DNA of 64,000 nt from Flavobacterium lipolyticum (GCF_020905335.1 NZ_JAJJMN010000001.1:2356001-2420000), one strand, 5' to 3'. Positions 1 through 9,787 are shown, counted from the first letter of the stretch. A program made the numbers and translations. Notes: generated by a model not told the origin, from the sequence alone.

Positions 1-2621
1 CCCAATACATTGTAAATGGAGATGTTCCAGAAACTGTGGGCTAATTTTTTTATTTTGTGATTGCCTTCAATATTCAATCCGATGTCTAATCTATAATAGT
101 CCGGTATTCTGTATTTGTTACGATCGCTATACAGTGTGTATTCTGCACCATTATAATTGTACTTTCCGATTGGATAAGTTATAGGTCTTCCCGTTTGGTA
201 TACGAAATTGGAAGAAAAACTATAGCGGTGTGTAAATTTGTAATTCATGACAATACTTACATCATGCGGCTTATCGAAATTAGTTGGAAAGTAAGTGCCA
301 TTATTCACCTTTTCATCGTTAAACTTGCTGTCCAGTTTTATAAAGGTTCTGGAATAAGTGTACCCAAGCCAGCCATTAAGTCTTCCGGTTGATTTTTTTA
401 GTAAAAACTCTACACCGTAAGCCTTTCCATTACCTTGAAGTAATTCCGTTTCAAGATCCTTGTTTAAAAGTAAGTTGGCTCCAACTTTGTAATCGAGTAT
501 ATTTTTAGAAGTTTTGTAGTATCCTTCCAGGCTTAACTCAATATCTTTATAATCCAGTTTTTTGAAAATCCCAAGAGAATACTGTAATCCGCTTTGCGGT
601 TTTACATTTAAGTCAGATAGCTTCCAGGTGTCTGTAGGCGATTGGGTTGTGTTGTTGGTTAACAAATGGATGTATTGGTAGTTTTTATCGAAACCGGCTT
701 TTACAAATAGACTTTCATCAATTATATAGCGCAAAGCAAGCCTTGGTTCAAAACCTCCATAAGTCGTAATTACTTTATTATTGCCATACGTTTTTTCTTC
801 TACAACTGTTGAAGGAGTCTTTGGGGCATCTTCTTTGTAAATTTTCTGCGTAGCTGCTCCTAAAGCCGCGTAGAAGGAATATCGTGCTCCGATATCTAAT
901 AATAGTTTCTCCGTAATTTTAAATTTATCAGAGAAAAACAATGCCGATTCCAGTCCCTTTTCGTCATCCACTTTTATAGGTGTCACTATCGAAGTTTCCC
1001 CATTTGGATTAAGTTCCCCGGGATTAACGCCGTATAATTTACTTGATATTCCGTAAGTAAATTTATGTTTACTGTTCAATTCGCTATTGAATTTAAGACT
1101 CGCCTGAGTTTCAGTTATTTTATATTTGAAAATAAAGGATTCAGGATTGACAGATTGATAATCAATACTGAATTTGTACTCGCTATTGGAGACATTAAAT
1201 TCACTGTTGTTTTTCTCATTAAAAGCATGTTTCCATTTTAAAGAAATCAAACGGTTGCTGTATTGGTACAACGAGTCGGGAGTAATAGTGTATTTGTCTT
1301 TACTGTAATATGCGGTACCTTCAATAGTATTGTTTTGGTTTATTTTATGACTGTATTTTGCAAACAAATCATAAAAAGAGGCCTGACTGTTTTTGAGGTT
1401 TTCATCGTCTAAGCTTTTTAAAATCCAATCAGAATAAGTGGCTCTTCCTCCCAATAGTAAGCTTGCTTTTCCTTTTACAACGGGAATTGAAGCGGTCAGG
1501 TTACTCGTAACCGGACCAATTCCTCCTTCGCCCGAAAATTTCTCTGTGTTTCCGTTTTTAGAAGTAATGTCAAAAACCGATGACAATCTGCCGCCGAATT
1601 CTGACGGGATACCTCCTTTGTAAATATCAACTTTATTGATGGTGTAAGGGTTTAAGGAAGAGAAAAAACCAAAAAGATGAGCAGGGTTGTATATCGTTCC
1701 GTTGTCCAGTAACATTAGGTTTTGATCTTCTTTTCCTCCTCTTACATTAAATCCTGAAGAGCCTTCTCCTGCAGTTTTTATTCCGGGAATGGTGAGGGCA
1801 ATTTTTAAGACGTCTCTTTCTCCCAGAACCAGAGGAACGGTTTTTACACCCTCAGCTTCAATTGTCGTAACTCCTGTTATGGCAGTTCTTATATTTTGAC
1901 TGTTTTTTCCTTTTACCAAAACTTCTTTTAATTGATTTATTTTTTCAATTATCGGAAAATCCAAAGTACCATCACTGTAAATCATTATTTTACGGGCGGT
2001 ATTATTGTACAATAACGATTCGATTTCGATTGTTGCCAATCCAACAGGTAGTTTTAGACTGTAAAATCCCTGAGCATTTGTAACGGTTGTTGCGGTGGTG
2101 TTTTTTGCTTTTACCGTTATGTCAGCAAGAGGTTTACCGTCTTTTTGGTCCGTTATATAACCTGAAATGGTGTAAAAGTCAGTTTCAGAATCGATGGTTT
2201 CCTTTCCAATTAGTGCAATAGGAGCGGTCTGATCTGTTTTGCTCTTCTTTACAGAATCGTACTGTTGAAAAAAGATGGGAATATTGCCGGCCTTAATTTT
2301 ATCATTTTGAAATTTGTCATAAATGATGCTGTTCTTGGTCAGAATGACTTTGTTTTTGGTTATAAAGAAATTCAGATCAGTGTCTTCAAAGATTTTGCTT
2401 AGTATATCCTGTATGGTTTTATTAGAGTAATCTCCGGATATTAATACGTTGTTATCTATCCATTCCTTTTGAAAGTAGAATTTGTAATTTGTCGAAGCCT
2501 CTATTTTTTTTAAAACTTCAACCCGATTGATGTTGCTGTAATTTATGGTGATCTTTTGATCTTGTGAATAAATGCATTGATTAAAACCGAAAAATAATAA
2601 AAGAAGGGTAAATATTCTCAT
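1..2621 (-). CDS. TonB-dependent receptor with N-terminal STN domain (C-terminus beyond window)
   Basis: Outer-membrane TonB-dependent receptor, reading from an ATG at 2619-2621 to the window edge (about 873 residues seen). The signal peptide (MRIFTLLLLFFGFNQCIYSQ) is followed by a secretin/TonB short N-terminal (STN) domain at roughly residues 22-95, a carboxypeptidase-like regulatory beta domain (ISGYITDQKDGKPLADITV) near 150-230, a plug domain (VPLVLGERDVLKIALTIPGI; FNVRGGKEDQNLMLLDNG), and a long beta-barrel rich in aromatic strand ends. The end reached here (FWNISIYNVLG) is close to the usual end of the barrel, so little is missing. The substrate cannot be told. STN domains pass signals to anti-sigma factors in other systems, but no FecR or sigma gene is next to it. 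It starts 20 bp after the stop of a secreted unknown protein, so the two form an operon. Confidence 0.9.
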   Translation of the reverse strand, partial: MRIFTLLLLFFGFNQCIYSQDQKITINYSNINRVEVLKKIEASTNYKFYFQKEWIDNNVLISGDYSNKTIQDILSKIFEDTDLNFFITKNKVILTKNSIIYDKFQNDKIKAGNIPIFFQQYDSVKKSKTDQTAPIALIGKETIDSETDFYTISGYITDQKDGKPLADITVKAKNTTATTVTNAQGFYSLKLPVGLATIEIESLLYNNTARKIMIYSDGTLDFPIIEKINQLKEVLVKGKNSQNIRTAITGVTTIEAEGVKTVPLVLGERDVLKIALTIPGIKTAGEGSSGFNVRGGKEDQNLMLLDNGTIYNPAHLFGFFSSLNPYTINKVDIYKGGIPSEFGGRLSSVFDITSKNGNTEKFSGEGGIGPVTSNLTASIPVVKGKASLLLGGRATYSDWILKSLDDENLKNSQASFYDLFAKYSHKINQNNTIEGTAYYSKDKYTITPDSLYQYSNRLISLKWKHAFNEKNNSEFNVSNSEYKFSIDYQSVNPESFIFKYKITETQASLKFNSELNSKHKFTYGISSKLYGVNPGELNPNGETSIVTPIKVDDEKGLESALFFSDKFKITEKLLLDIGARYSFYAALGAATQKIYKEDAPKTPSTVVEEKTYGNNKVITTYGGFEPRLALRYIIDESLFVKAGFDKNYQYIHLLTNNTTQSPTDTWKLSDLNVKPQSGLQYSLGIFKKLDYKDIELSLEGYYKTSKNILDYKVGANLLLNKDLETELLQGNGKAYGVEFLLKKSTGRLNGWLGYTYSRTFIKLDSKFNDEKVNNGTYFPTNFDKPHDVSIVMNYKFTHRYSFSSNFVYQTGRPITYPIGKYNYNGAEYTLYSDRNKYRIPDYYRLDIGLNIEGNHKIKKLAHSFWNISIYNVL

Positions 2622-2641
2622 TTGGATAATTGCTACAGATT

Positions 2642-3361
2642 TTAGTTATTTATGTACTTGAGGAGGTTTTTCATAAATAATGCAGCATCTTCTTTTCTGA
2701 GATTTCTATACATCAGATAAAAATCATTTATTTTTCTTTTATTCTCCTGGAATAAGGATATGATCTCTTTTTTATCATTTACAGGATAAAAATTGTTCTG
2801 CTTTAAAAGGATAAATTCTTTTCTGTCTGTATATCCTATTAAATCAACTTCGGCTTTATTGCTTTTTTTCTTCTCTTTAGAGTGTTTTATGTAAAGAATA
2901 ACATTGTTTCCTACCGGGATTTCTTCATAGTATCCTTTCCTGAAAGTGGTTGAATTCGGAATGTCTAAATGAACAAATTTATCATTGCCTATTTTAAAAG
3001 AACTGATGTTTTCGGTAAAGAGATTAATTTTAGTGGAGTTAAGCTCGCCATATGGTTTGATAATCAATTCATCGGTATAAGTATCGTAGTTGAGTAACAG
3101 ATCAGAATAATTTTGATTGTGATATTGCATACTTCCTTTTCTGAAATCTTCGGAAATGTAATACCGGTTCTCGTTGTTGACTGTTTTGTCGAAGTTTAAA
3201 TGGGCGGGGCCATTTTCAAATTCTAACGATTCTACACCCAGATTTTTGTCAAACCAGTTGTATACTAGGATTTCGTTGTTGGTTTGCCCGTAAATTATGT
3301 ATGCATTTAAGAATAAGGCCAATAAAATTATATATTGACCTTTTATTTGGTTTTTCTTCAA
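2642..3361 (-). CDS. Secreted hypothetical protein paired with TonB receptor
   Basis: 239 residues with a clear signal peptide (MKKNQIKGQYIILLALFLNA, cleavage near IYGQT). The mature part is polar and beta-rich, with a lysine-rich stretch (HSKEKKKSNKAEVDL) and an alpha-helical C-terminus of about 50 residues. I do not recognise the family. It lies 20 bp upstream of the STN-type receptor and in the same direction, so it is probably co-transcribed and may act in the periplasm or at the outer membrane with that receptor. That role is inferred only from position. A possible -7 element of the Bacteroidota type (TATTTTTG on the minus strand, 3399-3406) lies about 40 bp before the start. Confidence 0.75.
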   Translation of the reverse strand: MKKNQIKGQYIILLALFLNAYIIYGQTNNEILVYNWFDKNLGVESLEFENGPAHLNFDKTVNNENRYYISEDFRKGSMQYHNQNYSDLLLNYDTYTDELIIKPYGELNSTKINLFTENISSFKIGNDKFVHLDIPNSTTFRKGYYEEIPVGNNVILYIKHSKEKKKSNKAEVDLIGYTDRKEFILLKQNNFYPVNDKKEIISLFQENKRKINDFYLMYRNLRKEDAALFMKNLLKYINN

Positions 3362-3527
3362 AGGATTGGTGGTTTTGATTTTTTGGTTTATAGCTCTTCA
3401 AAAATATCAAAAAAATATCAACAACAGTGGTGTTTTTGTTAAATTTTAATAAGGTTGTTATTTTTTGACTTAAAAAACGAGTGATTTATGCGGTATTATT
3501 GAGTTTGGAAACCTGTTTTGTCTTAAA

Positions 3528-3571
3528 ATAAAAAAAAAACACTCCAGCTTAAAAAGATTAAGCCAAAGTGT
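3528..3571 (-). terminator. Intrinsic terminator after small membrane protein gene
   Basis: On the minus strand a hairpin with an outer stem ACACT/AGTGT (3539-3543, 3567-3571) and an inner stem GCTTAA/TTAAGC is followed by an uninterrupted T-run (the A-run at 3529-3538 on the plus strand). It sits 30 bp past the stop of the gene ending at 3601. Confidence 0.75.
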
Positions 3572-3600
3572 CTCGATAAAATTGGGGCAAAATTTATTTT

Positions 3601-3852
3601 TTAATCTGAAAAATCATCTGAGGTATCTAAAATGTCATCAAATATTTTTTTAAGCGATTTGATGTAGATCGGAAATGCGAAGGCTAACAAAAGATATTCG
3701 ATTCTGAAAACCGTGATGTCGTCCAGAATTTTATATAAACAAGGAATGATAAAGAGAAGAGAGACAGTTACGCCAACCCAGGGGTTGTTTTTTATTTTTT
3801 TTAATATAGATAAAAGCTTCATGTCCGATGGTCTGTTTAATTCAATTCTCAT
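3601..3852 (-). CDS. Small two-helix membrane protein, unknown
   Basis: 83 residues at most, or 73 if translation begins at the internal ATG at 3822 (MKLLSILKK), which gives a more typical membrane-protein N-terminus. Two hydrophobic segments are visible (WVGVTVSLLFIIPCLYKIL and YLLLAFAFPIYIKSL), followed by an acidic tail (DDILDTSDDFSD). I recognise no family. It stands alone, with its own terminator downstream and a separate one from the response-regulator gene upstream. It could be a small membrane regulator or simply an orphan inner-membrane protein. Confidence 0.55.
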   Translation of the reverse strand: MRIELNRPSDMKLLSILKKIKNNPWVGVTVSLLFIIPCLYKILDDITVFRIEYLLLAFAFPIYIKSLKKIFDDILDTSDDFSD

Positions 3853-3990
3853 TTAGATTTTATAATTTGGATTTCTTGGTGTAAAAGTAATTTCGATTTG
3901 CGGGAAGGAAATTAAAAATGTCATGAAAGCAGAATTTTTTGTCATGAAATTTTCTATAAACCCTGTAGTCGGGTATTCTTCTTTTAAAAC

Positions 3991-4019
3991 AAAAAAATCC
4001 TCCCGGATAGAGAGGATTT
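3991..4019 (-). terminator. Intrinsic terminator of the two-component operon
   Basis: Minus-strand hairpin AAATCCTC (4019-4012) / GAGGATTT (4002-3995) with a 9-nt loop, followed by a T-run (3991-3997 on plus strand is all A). It lies 30 bp beyond the LytTR regulator stop. Confidence 0.8.
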
Positions 4020-4050
4020 GCTGAGCTTTTATTCTTTCGTCTTACTGTTG

Positions 4051-4797
4051 TTATGACAAAATATTCATCTTTTTTATAAAATCTTTGTAGGTATCGCTTA
4101 GATTTATTTTGTGATCACCTTTTAAAATAATGAGATTATCGGCCAGAATAATTTCTTCAATTTTATTCGTGTTTACGATTGTATTTCGATGTGTTTTTAT
4201 AAATCTGTTTTTATCCAACAGATTGCTGATTTTGGTTAAAGAAATCAGAATGACAAATTTTTCTTTCTCGGTTATGATATTGCAATAACGTTCTTCAACA
4301 TCAATATAAAGAATATCATTTAAGGCTACTTTTTTTAAGGAGTTCTTCTTTTTTATAAACAAGTAGTCGTTGCTAATCACAGTATCTTGCTCTTCAGTCT
4401 GAAAAACTTCGGTTTGAGCATAAAACTTTTCTACAGCCATTTCTATGGCATAAAGAATTTCCAGTTCATTAAAAGGTTTTAGTAAAAAGCTGAACGGTTT
4501 TGTAAGCTTGGCTTTTTCAAAAATCTGACGGTCTTGTGAGCTGGTTAAAAACACAAACGGTTTTGCTGCATTTGGAATAATGTTAATCGATTCAGCAAAT
4601 GTGATTCCTTCCGGTTTCCCGTCTAAGAAAATATCAATAATTATAATGTCGATGGTATTTTCGTAAAAAAGTTTTAACGCATCAGCAAAATTAGTTGCTA
4701 TGCCTACAACCTTATAATTGTTTTGGAGCAGTACTTTACGCAGAGCATCACTTTGTTCAGGGGTGTCTTCTATAATTAATACATGAATATTATCCAT
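4051..4797 (-). CDS. LytTR-family two-component response regulator
   Basis: 248 residues. The N-terminal receiver domain (about 1-120) has the acidic pair E10-D11, the likely phospho-acceptor D55 (in IIIIDIFLDG), the conserved Thr/Ser of FLTSS and the Lys of FLLKPF. The C-terminal half (about 145-248) is a LytTR DNA-binding domain (ILYIDVEERYCNIIT, FIKTHRNTIVNTNKI, KINLSDTYKDFIKK). It overlaps the upstream histidine-kinase gene by 8 bp, so the two are translationally coupled and almost certainly cognate. Its target genes are not evident. LytTR regulators fed by TPR-bearing kinases are common in Bacteroidota, and such pairs usually act outside the LytS paradigm. Confidence 0.95.
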   Translation of the reverse strand: MDNIHVLIIEDTPEQSDALRKVLLQNNYKVVGIATNFADALKLFYENTIDIIIIDIFLDGKPEGITFAESINIIPNAAKPFVFLTSSQDRQIFEKAKLTKPFSFLLKPFNELEILYAIEMAVEKFYAQTEVFQTEEQDTVISNDYLFIKKKNSLKKVALNDILYIDVEERYCNIITEKEKFVILISLTKISNLLDKNRFIKTHRNTIVNTNKIEEIILADNLIILKGDHKINLSDTYKDFIKKMNILS

Positions 4798-6532
4798 TGT
4801 TTTTTGTTTTTGGGAAAGTCAAAATCATTTTAGTTCCTATATTGAGTTCACTTTCTATGGCTAGTGTTCCGCCATTTTTTTTGATCATTTGTTTGCACAG
4901 CTGCAAACCTAAACCAGTACCGATAATTTCAGAGTTGTTTTTTTTGGCGAGTAAAGCATTGTCAGCGAGTAATTCCTGAATGGTACTTTCGCTCATTCCG
5001 ATACCATTGTCCTGAATAATGAGTTCGCAAAAATCAGGGTTGGTTTCCTGAGTGAGAAAGCTTATTTTGCTATTTTCATTCGAGAATTTAATAGCATTGT
5101 CCAATAAATTTCGAAGTACAATTTTTAACGAATCGAGGTCTACAAAGATAAAACTATTTTTTGAGACCGAATTTTCAAAAGTAATGGCTTTGTCCAGCAA
5201 TAAAGGTTTGTAATTGTGTTCAATTTGCTGAACGACAGAGTACAAGTGAATGGATTCTTTTTGAAAGTACAATTGTTTGGTTTGTAACATGGCCCAATGC
5301 AATAAATTGTCTAACAAAGTGTAAGCGCCATTTGCAATAGTACTGTTTTGAATGATGAGCTGGTTTAATTCATCGTAGTTTTTGGTTTCCAGTGTAGAAG
5401 ATAATTTAGTGTTGCTGGTCTTCAAAGCATTTACAGACGAACGTAAATCATGACTCACAATTGAAAACAACTGATCTTTGGTAGCGTTTAATTCGTCAAG
5501 TTTATTTTTTTGACGTAAAATAGTCTTACCGTTTTTTACTTTTTGGGCGTAGAGATAAACCCCTGCCGTTAAAATCAATAATAAACCAACAGCAGCAAAA
5601 AACAAACCGTTACGCTGTGTGTTTTTTAGTTTGTTTTCGATTTCAAGTACTTTTATTTGTTTTTGCTTTTGGGCTACAGCAAACTTTTTCTCAAAGTCGG
5701 CAACGGCCCAGATTTTGTTTTGATTGTTGAGGGAGTCTTTCCATTGTTCAGCTTCTTTTCTATAGGTTAATGCTTTTTTGTAATTACCTCTATTTTCTTC
5801 AACCATTGACATATTGAATGCGGTACTTTCTTTTTTATCGAAATCTTTTATTTTCTTAGAAAAGATATAGGCTTTCTTGAAATATAGTATAGCTTTTTCA
5901 TCCTTATATTGTAAATAATATAGATTTGCAATATTTTGGTACAATAGCGTAAGTGAAAGAGGGTCGTTTTCTTTCTCGTTTATTTCTTTACTTTTAAATA
6001 GGTATTCTTCACTTTTGTTAAATTGATTAAGATGTAGATAACAAACTCCCAGATTTTCATAAATAGAACTTATTCGATAATCTAAACTTTTATTTGTTAT
6101 TAGAAATTTTTCTACTTTCGAAAAATAGTAGATTGCTTTTTCGAATTCTTTCAATTCGAGCGAAACCTGACCTAAAACCTTATTTACTAGTGGGTAAAAT
6201 GCAAAACTTTCAGAAATTAAATTCATTTCAGCTTTAGCTTCTTTAAAAAGTTTTAAGTTTTTAAATGAATATCCTCTTAAATAGTGGCAATAATCGGTTA
6301 ATTCCTTATTCCTACTTGAGCTTAATTGTTTCATTGAATACACTAAAGTAGAGTCCCATTTTTTGTTTATAAAGAAATATTGAGCTTTGTTGAAATTGGT
6401 TTCTTTTTTAAATTGGGACGCCTTTATTTTAAGCACTTCGTTAAAATTACTAGTACTTGATTGTATTCTGGCGTGAGATGATATAGAGAATAAACACAGA
6501 ACCGAAATGATGATAATTTTAAGTTTGTGCAT
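4790..6532 (-). CDS. TPR-repeat sensor histidine kinase
   Basis: 580 residues. The signal peptide or anchor (about 1-22) precedes a periplasmic region of tetratricopeptide-like repeats (about 45-270; for example YENLGVCYLHLNQFNKSEEY, ANLYYLQYKDEKAILYFKKA), a coiled-coil, one transmembrane helix (about 309-329), a HisKA domain with H361 in IVSHDLRSS, and a HATPase domain with the N-box NLLDNAIKFS, G1 box DNGIGM and G2 box GTGLGLQLCK. All residues needed for autophosphorylation and ATP binding are present. The Pro that normally follows HDLRS is replaced by Ser. It feeds the LytTR regulator whose start overlaps its stop. The signal is unknown, and TPR sensor regions usually bind proteins or peptides. 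Confidence 0.93.
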   Translation of the reverse strand: MHKLKIIIISVLCLFSISSHARIQSSTSNFNEVLKIKASQFKKETNFNKAQYFFINKKWDSTLVYSMKQLSSSRNKELTDYCHYLRGYSFKNLKLFKEAKAEMNLISESFAFYPLVNKVLGQVSLELKEFEKAIYYFSKVEKFLITNKSLDYRISSIYENLGVCYLHLNQFNKSEEYLFKSKEINEKENDPLSLTLLYQNIANLYYLQYKDEKAILYFKKAYIFSKKIKDFDKKESTAFNMSMVEENRGNYKKALTYRKEAEQWKDSLNNQNKIWAVADFEKKFAVAQKQKQIKVLEIENKLKNTQRNGLFFAAVGLLLILTAGVYLYAQKVKNGKTILRQKNKLDELNATKDQLFSIVSHDLRSSVNALKTSNTKLSSTLETKNYDELNQLIIQNSTIANGAYTLLDNLLHWAMLQTKQLYFQKESIHLYSVVQQIEHNYKPLLLDKAITFENSVSKNSFIFVDLDSLKIVLRNLLDNAIKFSNENSKISFLTQETNPDFCELIIQDNGIGMSESTIQELLADNALLAKKNNSEIIGTGLGLQLCKQMIKKNGGTLAIESELNIGTKMILTFPKTKNNG

Positions 6533-6570
6533 TTTTCGATAATATTGGTTTTGTATAATAAAAAGAGAAA

Positions 6571-6606
6571 GGTATGGTGTGTTAAATTTATTTATTACAC
6601 CATACC
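6571..6606 (-). terminator. Hairpin terminator after hypothetical gene
   Basis: Perfect 10-bp stem GGTATGGTGT (6571-6580) / ACACCATACC (6597-6606) with a 16-nt AT-rich loop, starting 11 bp past the stop at 6617. On the minus strand the stem is followed by a pyrimidine tract (TTTCTCTTTTT). Confidence 0.65.
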
Positions 6607-6616
6607 TTTTTATGTT

Positions 6617-7009
6617 CTAATCTGCAACTCCAGTTTTAGTTCCTCTAGAAGTTTCAGGGTCCAGATTTCGTAAATAAGATGTAACAGATGTAATTTGGCT
6701 AATTCTGTCAGAAATATAATCGATTTCAATATACCAAACATCATAGGTATCTGGTGTGCTTTCATCCCATGTATAGTCAAAATAAACTTCGATATTAGTA
6801 TCGTTTTCTATTAGTGTACCAACTGATGGGGCAGCTGAATCTTTAGAGTTGATGTAAACGGTAGCGCAGATTTTTAAAGTAAGGATTCCTTGATTTCTGT
6901 ACAGTTGCGCTGAAGCTAAAGGTGGAATTGGGAAAGTAAGATTGCTTTTGTCTGAAAATACAAAATCTTGCTGATTAATTCTTGTGATTTGGGTAACGTT
7001 GAAGTTCAT
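6617..7009 (-). CDS. Hypothetical cytosolic protein
   Basis: 130 residues with no signal peptide or membrane segment. The sequence is predicted beta-rich (alternating hydrophobic stretches such as GILTLKICATVYINS and NIEVYFDYTW) with many Asp, Thr and Ser. I do not recognise the family. It is a single-gene unit, bounded by its own hairpin terminator downstream and by the pnp terminator upstream. Codon use looks like that of its neighbours. The protein could be a small beta-sandwich, but this is only inference from the residue pattern. Confidence 0.6.
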   Translation of the reverse strand: MNFNVTQITRINQQDFVFSDKSNLTFPIPPLASAQLYRNQGILTLKICATVYINSKDSAAPSVGTLIENDTNIEVYFDYTWDESTPDTYDVWYIEIDYISDRISQITSVTSYLRNLDPETSRGTKTGVAD

Positions 7010-7153
7010 AGTGGTGTTTTAAGGATTATTAATCTGTTTTTTTGGTGTGTTAAAGATATTTTATTTTCACATATAAATGTAAGGTTTGTCGTGTTTTTTT
7101 GTGATTTTTCTAGTAACTAAGGCAAATTTTAGTTAGAAAATGCCATAAAAACG

Positions 7154-7188
7154 AAAAACCCCAATTCAAATGCATGAATTGGGGTTTT
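7154..7188 (-). terminator. Intrinsic terminator of pnp
   Basis: Perfect stem AAAACCCCAATTCA / TGAATTGGGGTTTT with a 6-nt loop, ending in a T-run on the minus strand, 33 bp beyond the pnp stop codon. Confidence 0.85.
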
Positions 7189-7221
7189 CTATGAATAAAC
7201 CTTTAGTAAACTAAGATCTGA

Positions 7222-9357
7222 TTACTCTTTTTTCTCCTCACGTGGAGGTCTTTGTAAAAGTGCTTTTCTTGACACTTTTTCTTTTTTAGTTTTAGGATCT
7301 ACACCTAAGTATTTCACTTGGAATACATCACCCATGTTTACAACATCAGTTACGTTTTCAGTGCGTTCCCATGCTAATTCAGAAACGTGTAATAAAACTT
7401 CATTTCCTGGTGCAGCAGTATATTCAACTACAGCTCCAAAATCTAACATTTTAATTACTTTTACTTCGTAAGCTTCTCCCATTTGTGGTTTGAAGGTAAT
7501 TGACTTAATTTTTGCCAATACCGCTTCAATTCCGGCAGGATCTGTACCTAAGATTTCGATTACACCTTGTTCGTCAACTTCGTTGATTACAATAGTAGTT
7601 CCCGTAGCTTTTTGTAATTCCTGAATTACTTTTCCACCAGGTCCGATCAATGCTCCAATAAAGTTTCCAGGAATAGTTCTGGTAATGATTTTTGGTGCAT
7701 GTGCTTTAACGTCAGCTCTTGGTGTAGCGATAGTTTCGGTTAATTTACCTAAGATATGTAAACGTCCATCACGAGCCTGGCTTAAAGCCTGCTCCATAAT
7801 GTCGTAACGTAAACCGTCAATTTTGATATCCATTTGACAAGCAGTGATACCATCAGCAGTTCCGGTTACTTTAAAGTCCATATCTCCTAAGTGATCTTCA
7901 TCTCCTAAAATATCTGACAATACAGCAAATTTCTCACCATCAGTAATTAATCCCATAGCAATTCCGGAAACCGGTTTTACCATTTGAACTCCCGCATCCA
8001 TCAAAGCCATTGTTCCGGCACAAACGGTTGCCATAGAAGAAGAACCGTTAGATTCTAATACTTCAGAAACCACACGAATAGTGTAAGGACAATCTGCTGG
8101 AATCATGTTTTTCAAAGCTCTCTGAGCTAAGTTACCGTGACCTACTTCTCTTCTTGAAGTTCCTCTTAGAGGTTTTGCTTCACCAGTTGAGAAAGGAGGG
8201 AAGTTATAATGTAAGTAGAATTTCTCTTCACCTTGTTCAGATGGAGAATCAATTTGATTTGCTTCTCTTGAAGTTCCTAGAGTTACTGTAGCCAACGCCT
8301 GAGTTTCTCCACGTGTAAACAATGAAGATCCGTGAACTCTTGGTAAATAATCCGTTTCACACCAGATTGGTCTGATATCTGTTGTTTTTCTTCCGTCTAA
8401 ACGAACGCCTAATTCTAAAACTACATTACGAACAGCTTCTTTGTTTGTTTTGTAAAAGTATTTAGAAACTAAATCACCATCAGCAGCCAATTCTTCTTCA
8501 GTAAACAAAGCTTTTACTTCTTCTTTTACTTCAGCAAATGCAGCACCTCTTTCGTGTTTAGCGGAACCAACTTTTGCAATAGCATAAATTTTATCGTATG
8601 CTGCAGCTTTTACTTTTTTGTAAATTTCTTCGTTTTCTTTCTCACCTTCGTAAGTACGAATTTCTTTTTTACCAAAAGCAGCCTGCAAACGCAATTGCGC
8701 CTGAATTTGAACTTTAATAGCTTCGTGAGCAAATTTAATAGCTTCGATCATTTCGGCTTCCGAAATTTCTTTCATTTCACCTTCAACCATTGCCACAGAA
8801 TCCATAGAAGCTCCAATCATCATATCGATATCGGATTTCTCTAATTCTTCTCTGCTTGGGTTGATGACCAGTTTTCCGTCGATACGTGCAACACGTACTT
8901 CAGAAATTAAGTTATAAAAAGGGATATCTGAAACAGCTAACGCTGCAGATGCCGCTAAACCAGCTAAAGCGTCCGGCATAACCTCTTCGTCATGAGACAT
9001 TAATTGAATCATAACCTGAGTTTCAGCATGGTAATCGTCTGGGAAAAGCGGACGTAGAACACGGTCAACTAATCTCATTGTCAATACTTCGCTATCACTT
9101 GGACGAGCTTCTCTTTTAAAGAAACCACCTGGAAAACGACCTGCTGCTGCAAATTTTTCGCGATAATCTACCGTTAAAGGTAAAAAATCAACGCCCGGGT
9201 TTGAAGTGCGAGCTGAAACTGCTGTTGCAAGAATCATCGTATCGCCCATTCTTACTACTACAGAACCGTCTGCTTGTTTGGCTAAACGTCCTGTCTCGAT
9301 TGTGATGCTTCTGCCATCACCTAAATCGATTTTTTCTACAAATAATTGTGGAATCAT
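7222..9357 (-). CDS. pnp: Polyribonucleotide nucleotidyltransferase (PNPase)
   Basis: Phosphorolytic 3'-5' exoribonuclease of the RNA degradation machinery. Two RNase PH-like cores are seen ([20 protein letters not shown] near the N-terminus; [20 protein letters not shown] in the second half), with the catalytic region of the second core at [10 protein letters not shown]. They are followed by a KH domain ([20 protein letters not shown]) and an S1 domain ([20 protein letters not shown]). I place the start at the ATG at 9357 ([15 protein letters not shown]) rather than the in-frame ATG at 9381, because the family begins there and the upstream ATG touches an inverted repeat in the leader. It follows rpsO, the usual bacterial gene order, but a terminator separates them. 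Confidence 0.98.
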   Translation of the reverse strand: MIPQLFVEKIDLGDGRSITIETGRLAKQADGSVVVRMGDTMILATAVSARTSNPGVDFLPLTVDYREKFAAAGRFPGGFFKREARPSDSEVLTMRLVDRVLRPLFPDDYHAETQVMIQLMSHDEEVMPDALAGLAASAALAVSDIPFYNLISEVRVARIDGKLVINPSREELEKSDIDMMIGASMDSVAMVEGEMKEISEAEMIEAIKFAHEAIKVQIQAQLRLQAAFGKKEIRTYEGEKENEEIYKKVKAAAYDKIYAIAKVGSAKHERGAAFAEVKEEVKALFTEEELAADGDLVSKYFYKTNKEAVRNVVLELGVRLDGRKTTDIRPIWCETDYLPRVHGSSLFTRGETQALATVTLGTSREANQIDSPSEQGEEKFYLHYNFPPFSTGEAKPLRGTSRREVGHGNLAQRALKNMIPADCPYTIRVVSEVLESNGSSSMATVCAGTMALMDAGVQMVKPVSGIAMGLITDGEKFAVLSDILGDEDHLGDMDFKVTGTADGITACQMDIKIDGLRYDIMEQALSQARDGRLHILGKLTETIATPRADVKAHAPKIITRTIPGNFIGALIGPGGKVIQELQKATGTTIVINEVDEQGVIEILGTDPAGIEAVLAKIKSITFKPQMGEAYEVKVIKMLDFGAVVEYTAAPGNEVLLHVSELAWERTENVTDVVNMGDVFQVKYLGVDPKTKKEKVSRKALLQRPPREEKKE

Positions 9358-9381
9358 AATTTTTCCTTTTTGATTATACAA

Positions 9382-9436
9382 TGGGTTTTAGTTGTGTTGT
9401 AGTTGTTGTTGTGTGTAGTTATTGTTCTAAAACCCA
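9382..9436 (-). promoter_or_regulatory. Inverted repeat in the pnp leader
   Basis: A 10-bp perfect inverted repeat, TGGGTTTTAG (9382-9391) and CTAAAACCCA (9427-9436), encloses a 35-nt loop made almost entirely of A and C on the transcript strand. It lies 25 bp before the pnp start codon, where it would fold in the mRNA leader. In enterobacteria a leader hairpin is the site of RNase III/PNPase autoregulation, and a similar role is possible here. Confidence 0.5.
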
Positions 9437-9484
9437 ATGAAAAACCAAACTTTTTTTCTTATAAAATGCTTGTAATGTAAAAAC

Positions 9485-9511
9485 AAAAAGAGGCACTCTC
9501 GCACCTCTTTT
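9485..9511 (-). terminator. Intrinsic terminator of rpsO
   Basis: Stem AAAAGAGG/CCTCTTTT (9486-9493, 9504-9511) with a 10-nt loop and a short T-run on the minus strand, 10 bp beyond the rpsO stop. Confidence 0.75.
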
Positions 9512-9520
9512 CTATATTGA

Positions 9521-9787
9521 TTATTTTCTGATATTCAATACTTTGATAATCTCACGATATCTGTTGATCTCTTTCTTTTTCAAGTAGTCCAACAAAGCTC
9601 TTCTCTTACCTACTAATAGTACAAGTGAACGCTCAGTGTTGTAATCGTGACGATTTTTTTTCAAGTGTTCAGTTAAGTGTGAAATTCTGTAAGTGAACAA
9701 TGCAATCTGACCTTCTGCGCTTCCAGTGTTTGTTGCACCACCGTGTTGTGCGAAAATCTCTTCTTTCTTTTCTTTAGTTAAATACAT
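9521..9787 (-). CDS. rpsO: 30S ribosomal protein S15
   Basis: 88 residues, the usual S15 length. Hallmark segments are present: TGSAEGQIALFTYRISHLTE, HLKKNRHDYNTERSLVLLVG and KRRALLDYLKKK. S15 binds the central domain of 16S rRNA early in 30S assembly. The gene is followed by pnp, the conserved rpsO-pnp order. Confidence 0.98.
   Translation of the reverse strand: MYLTKEKKEEIFAQHGGATNTGSAEGQIALFTYRISHLTEHLKKNRHDYNTERSLVLLVGKRRALLDYLKKKEINRYREIIKVLNIRK

Noticed and set aside
1..2621. Receptor as a truncated pseudogene
   Set aside because: The frame is open to the window edge without a stop; it is cut by the window, not broken.
8554..8844. Open frame on the plus strand inside pnp
   Set aside because: Composition is almost only Phe, Asn and Ser, the mirror of Lys/Glu-rich coding on the other strand.
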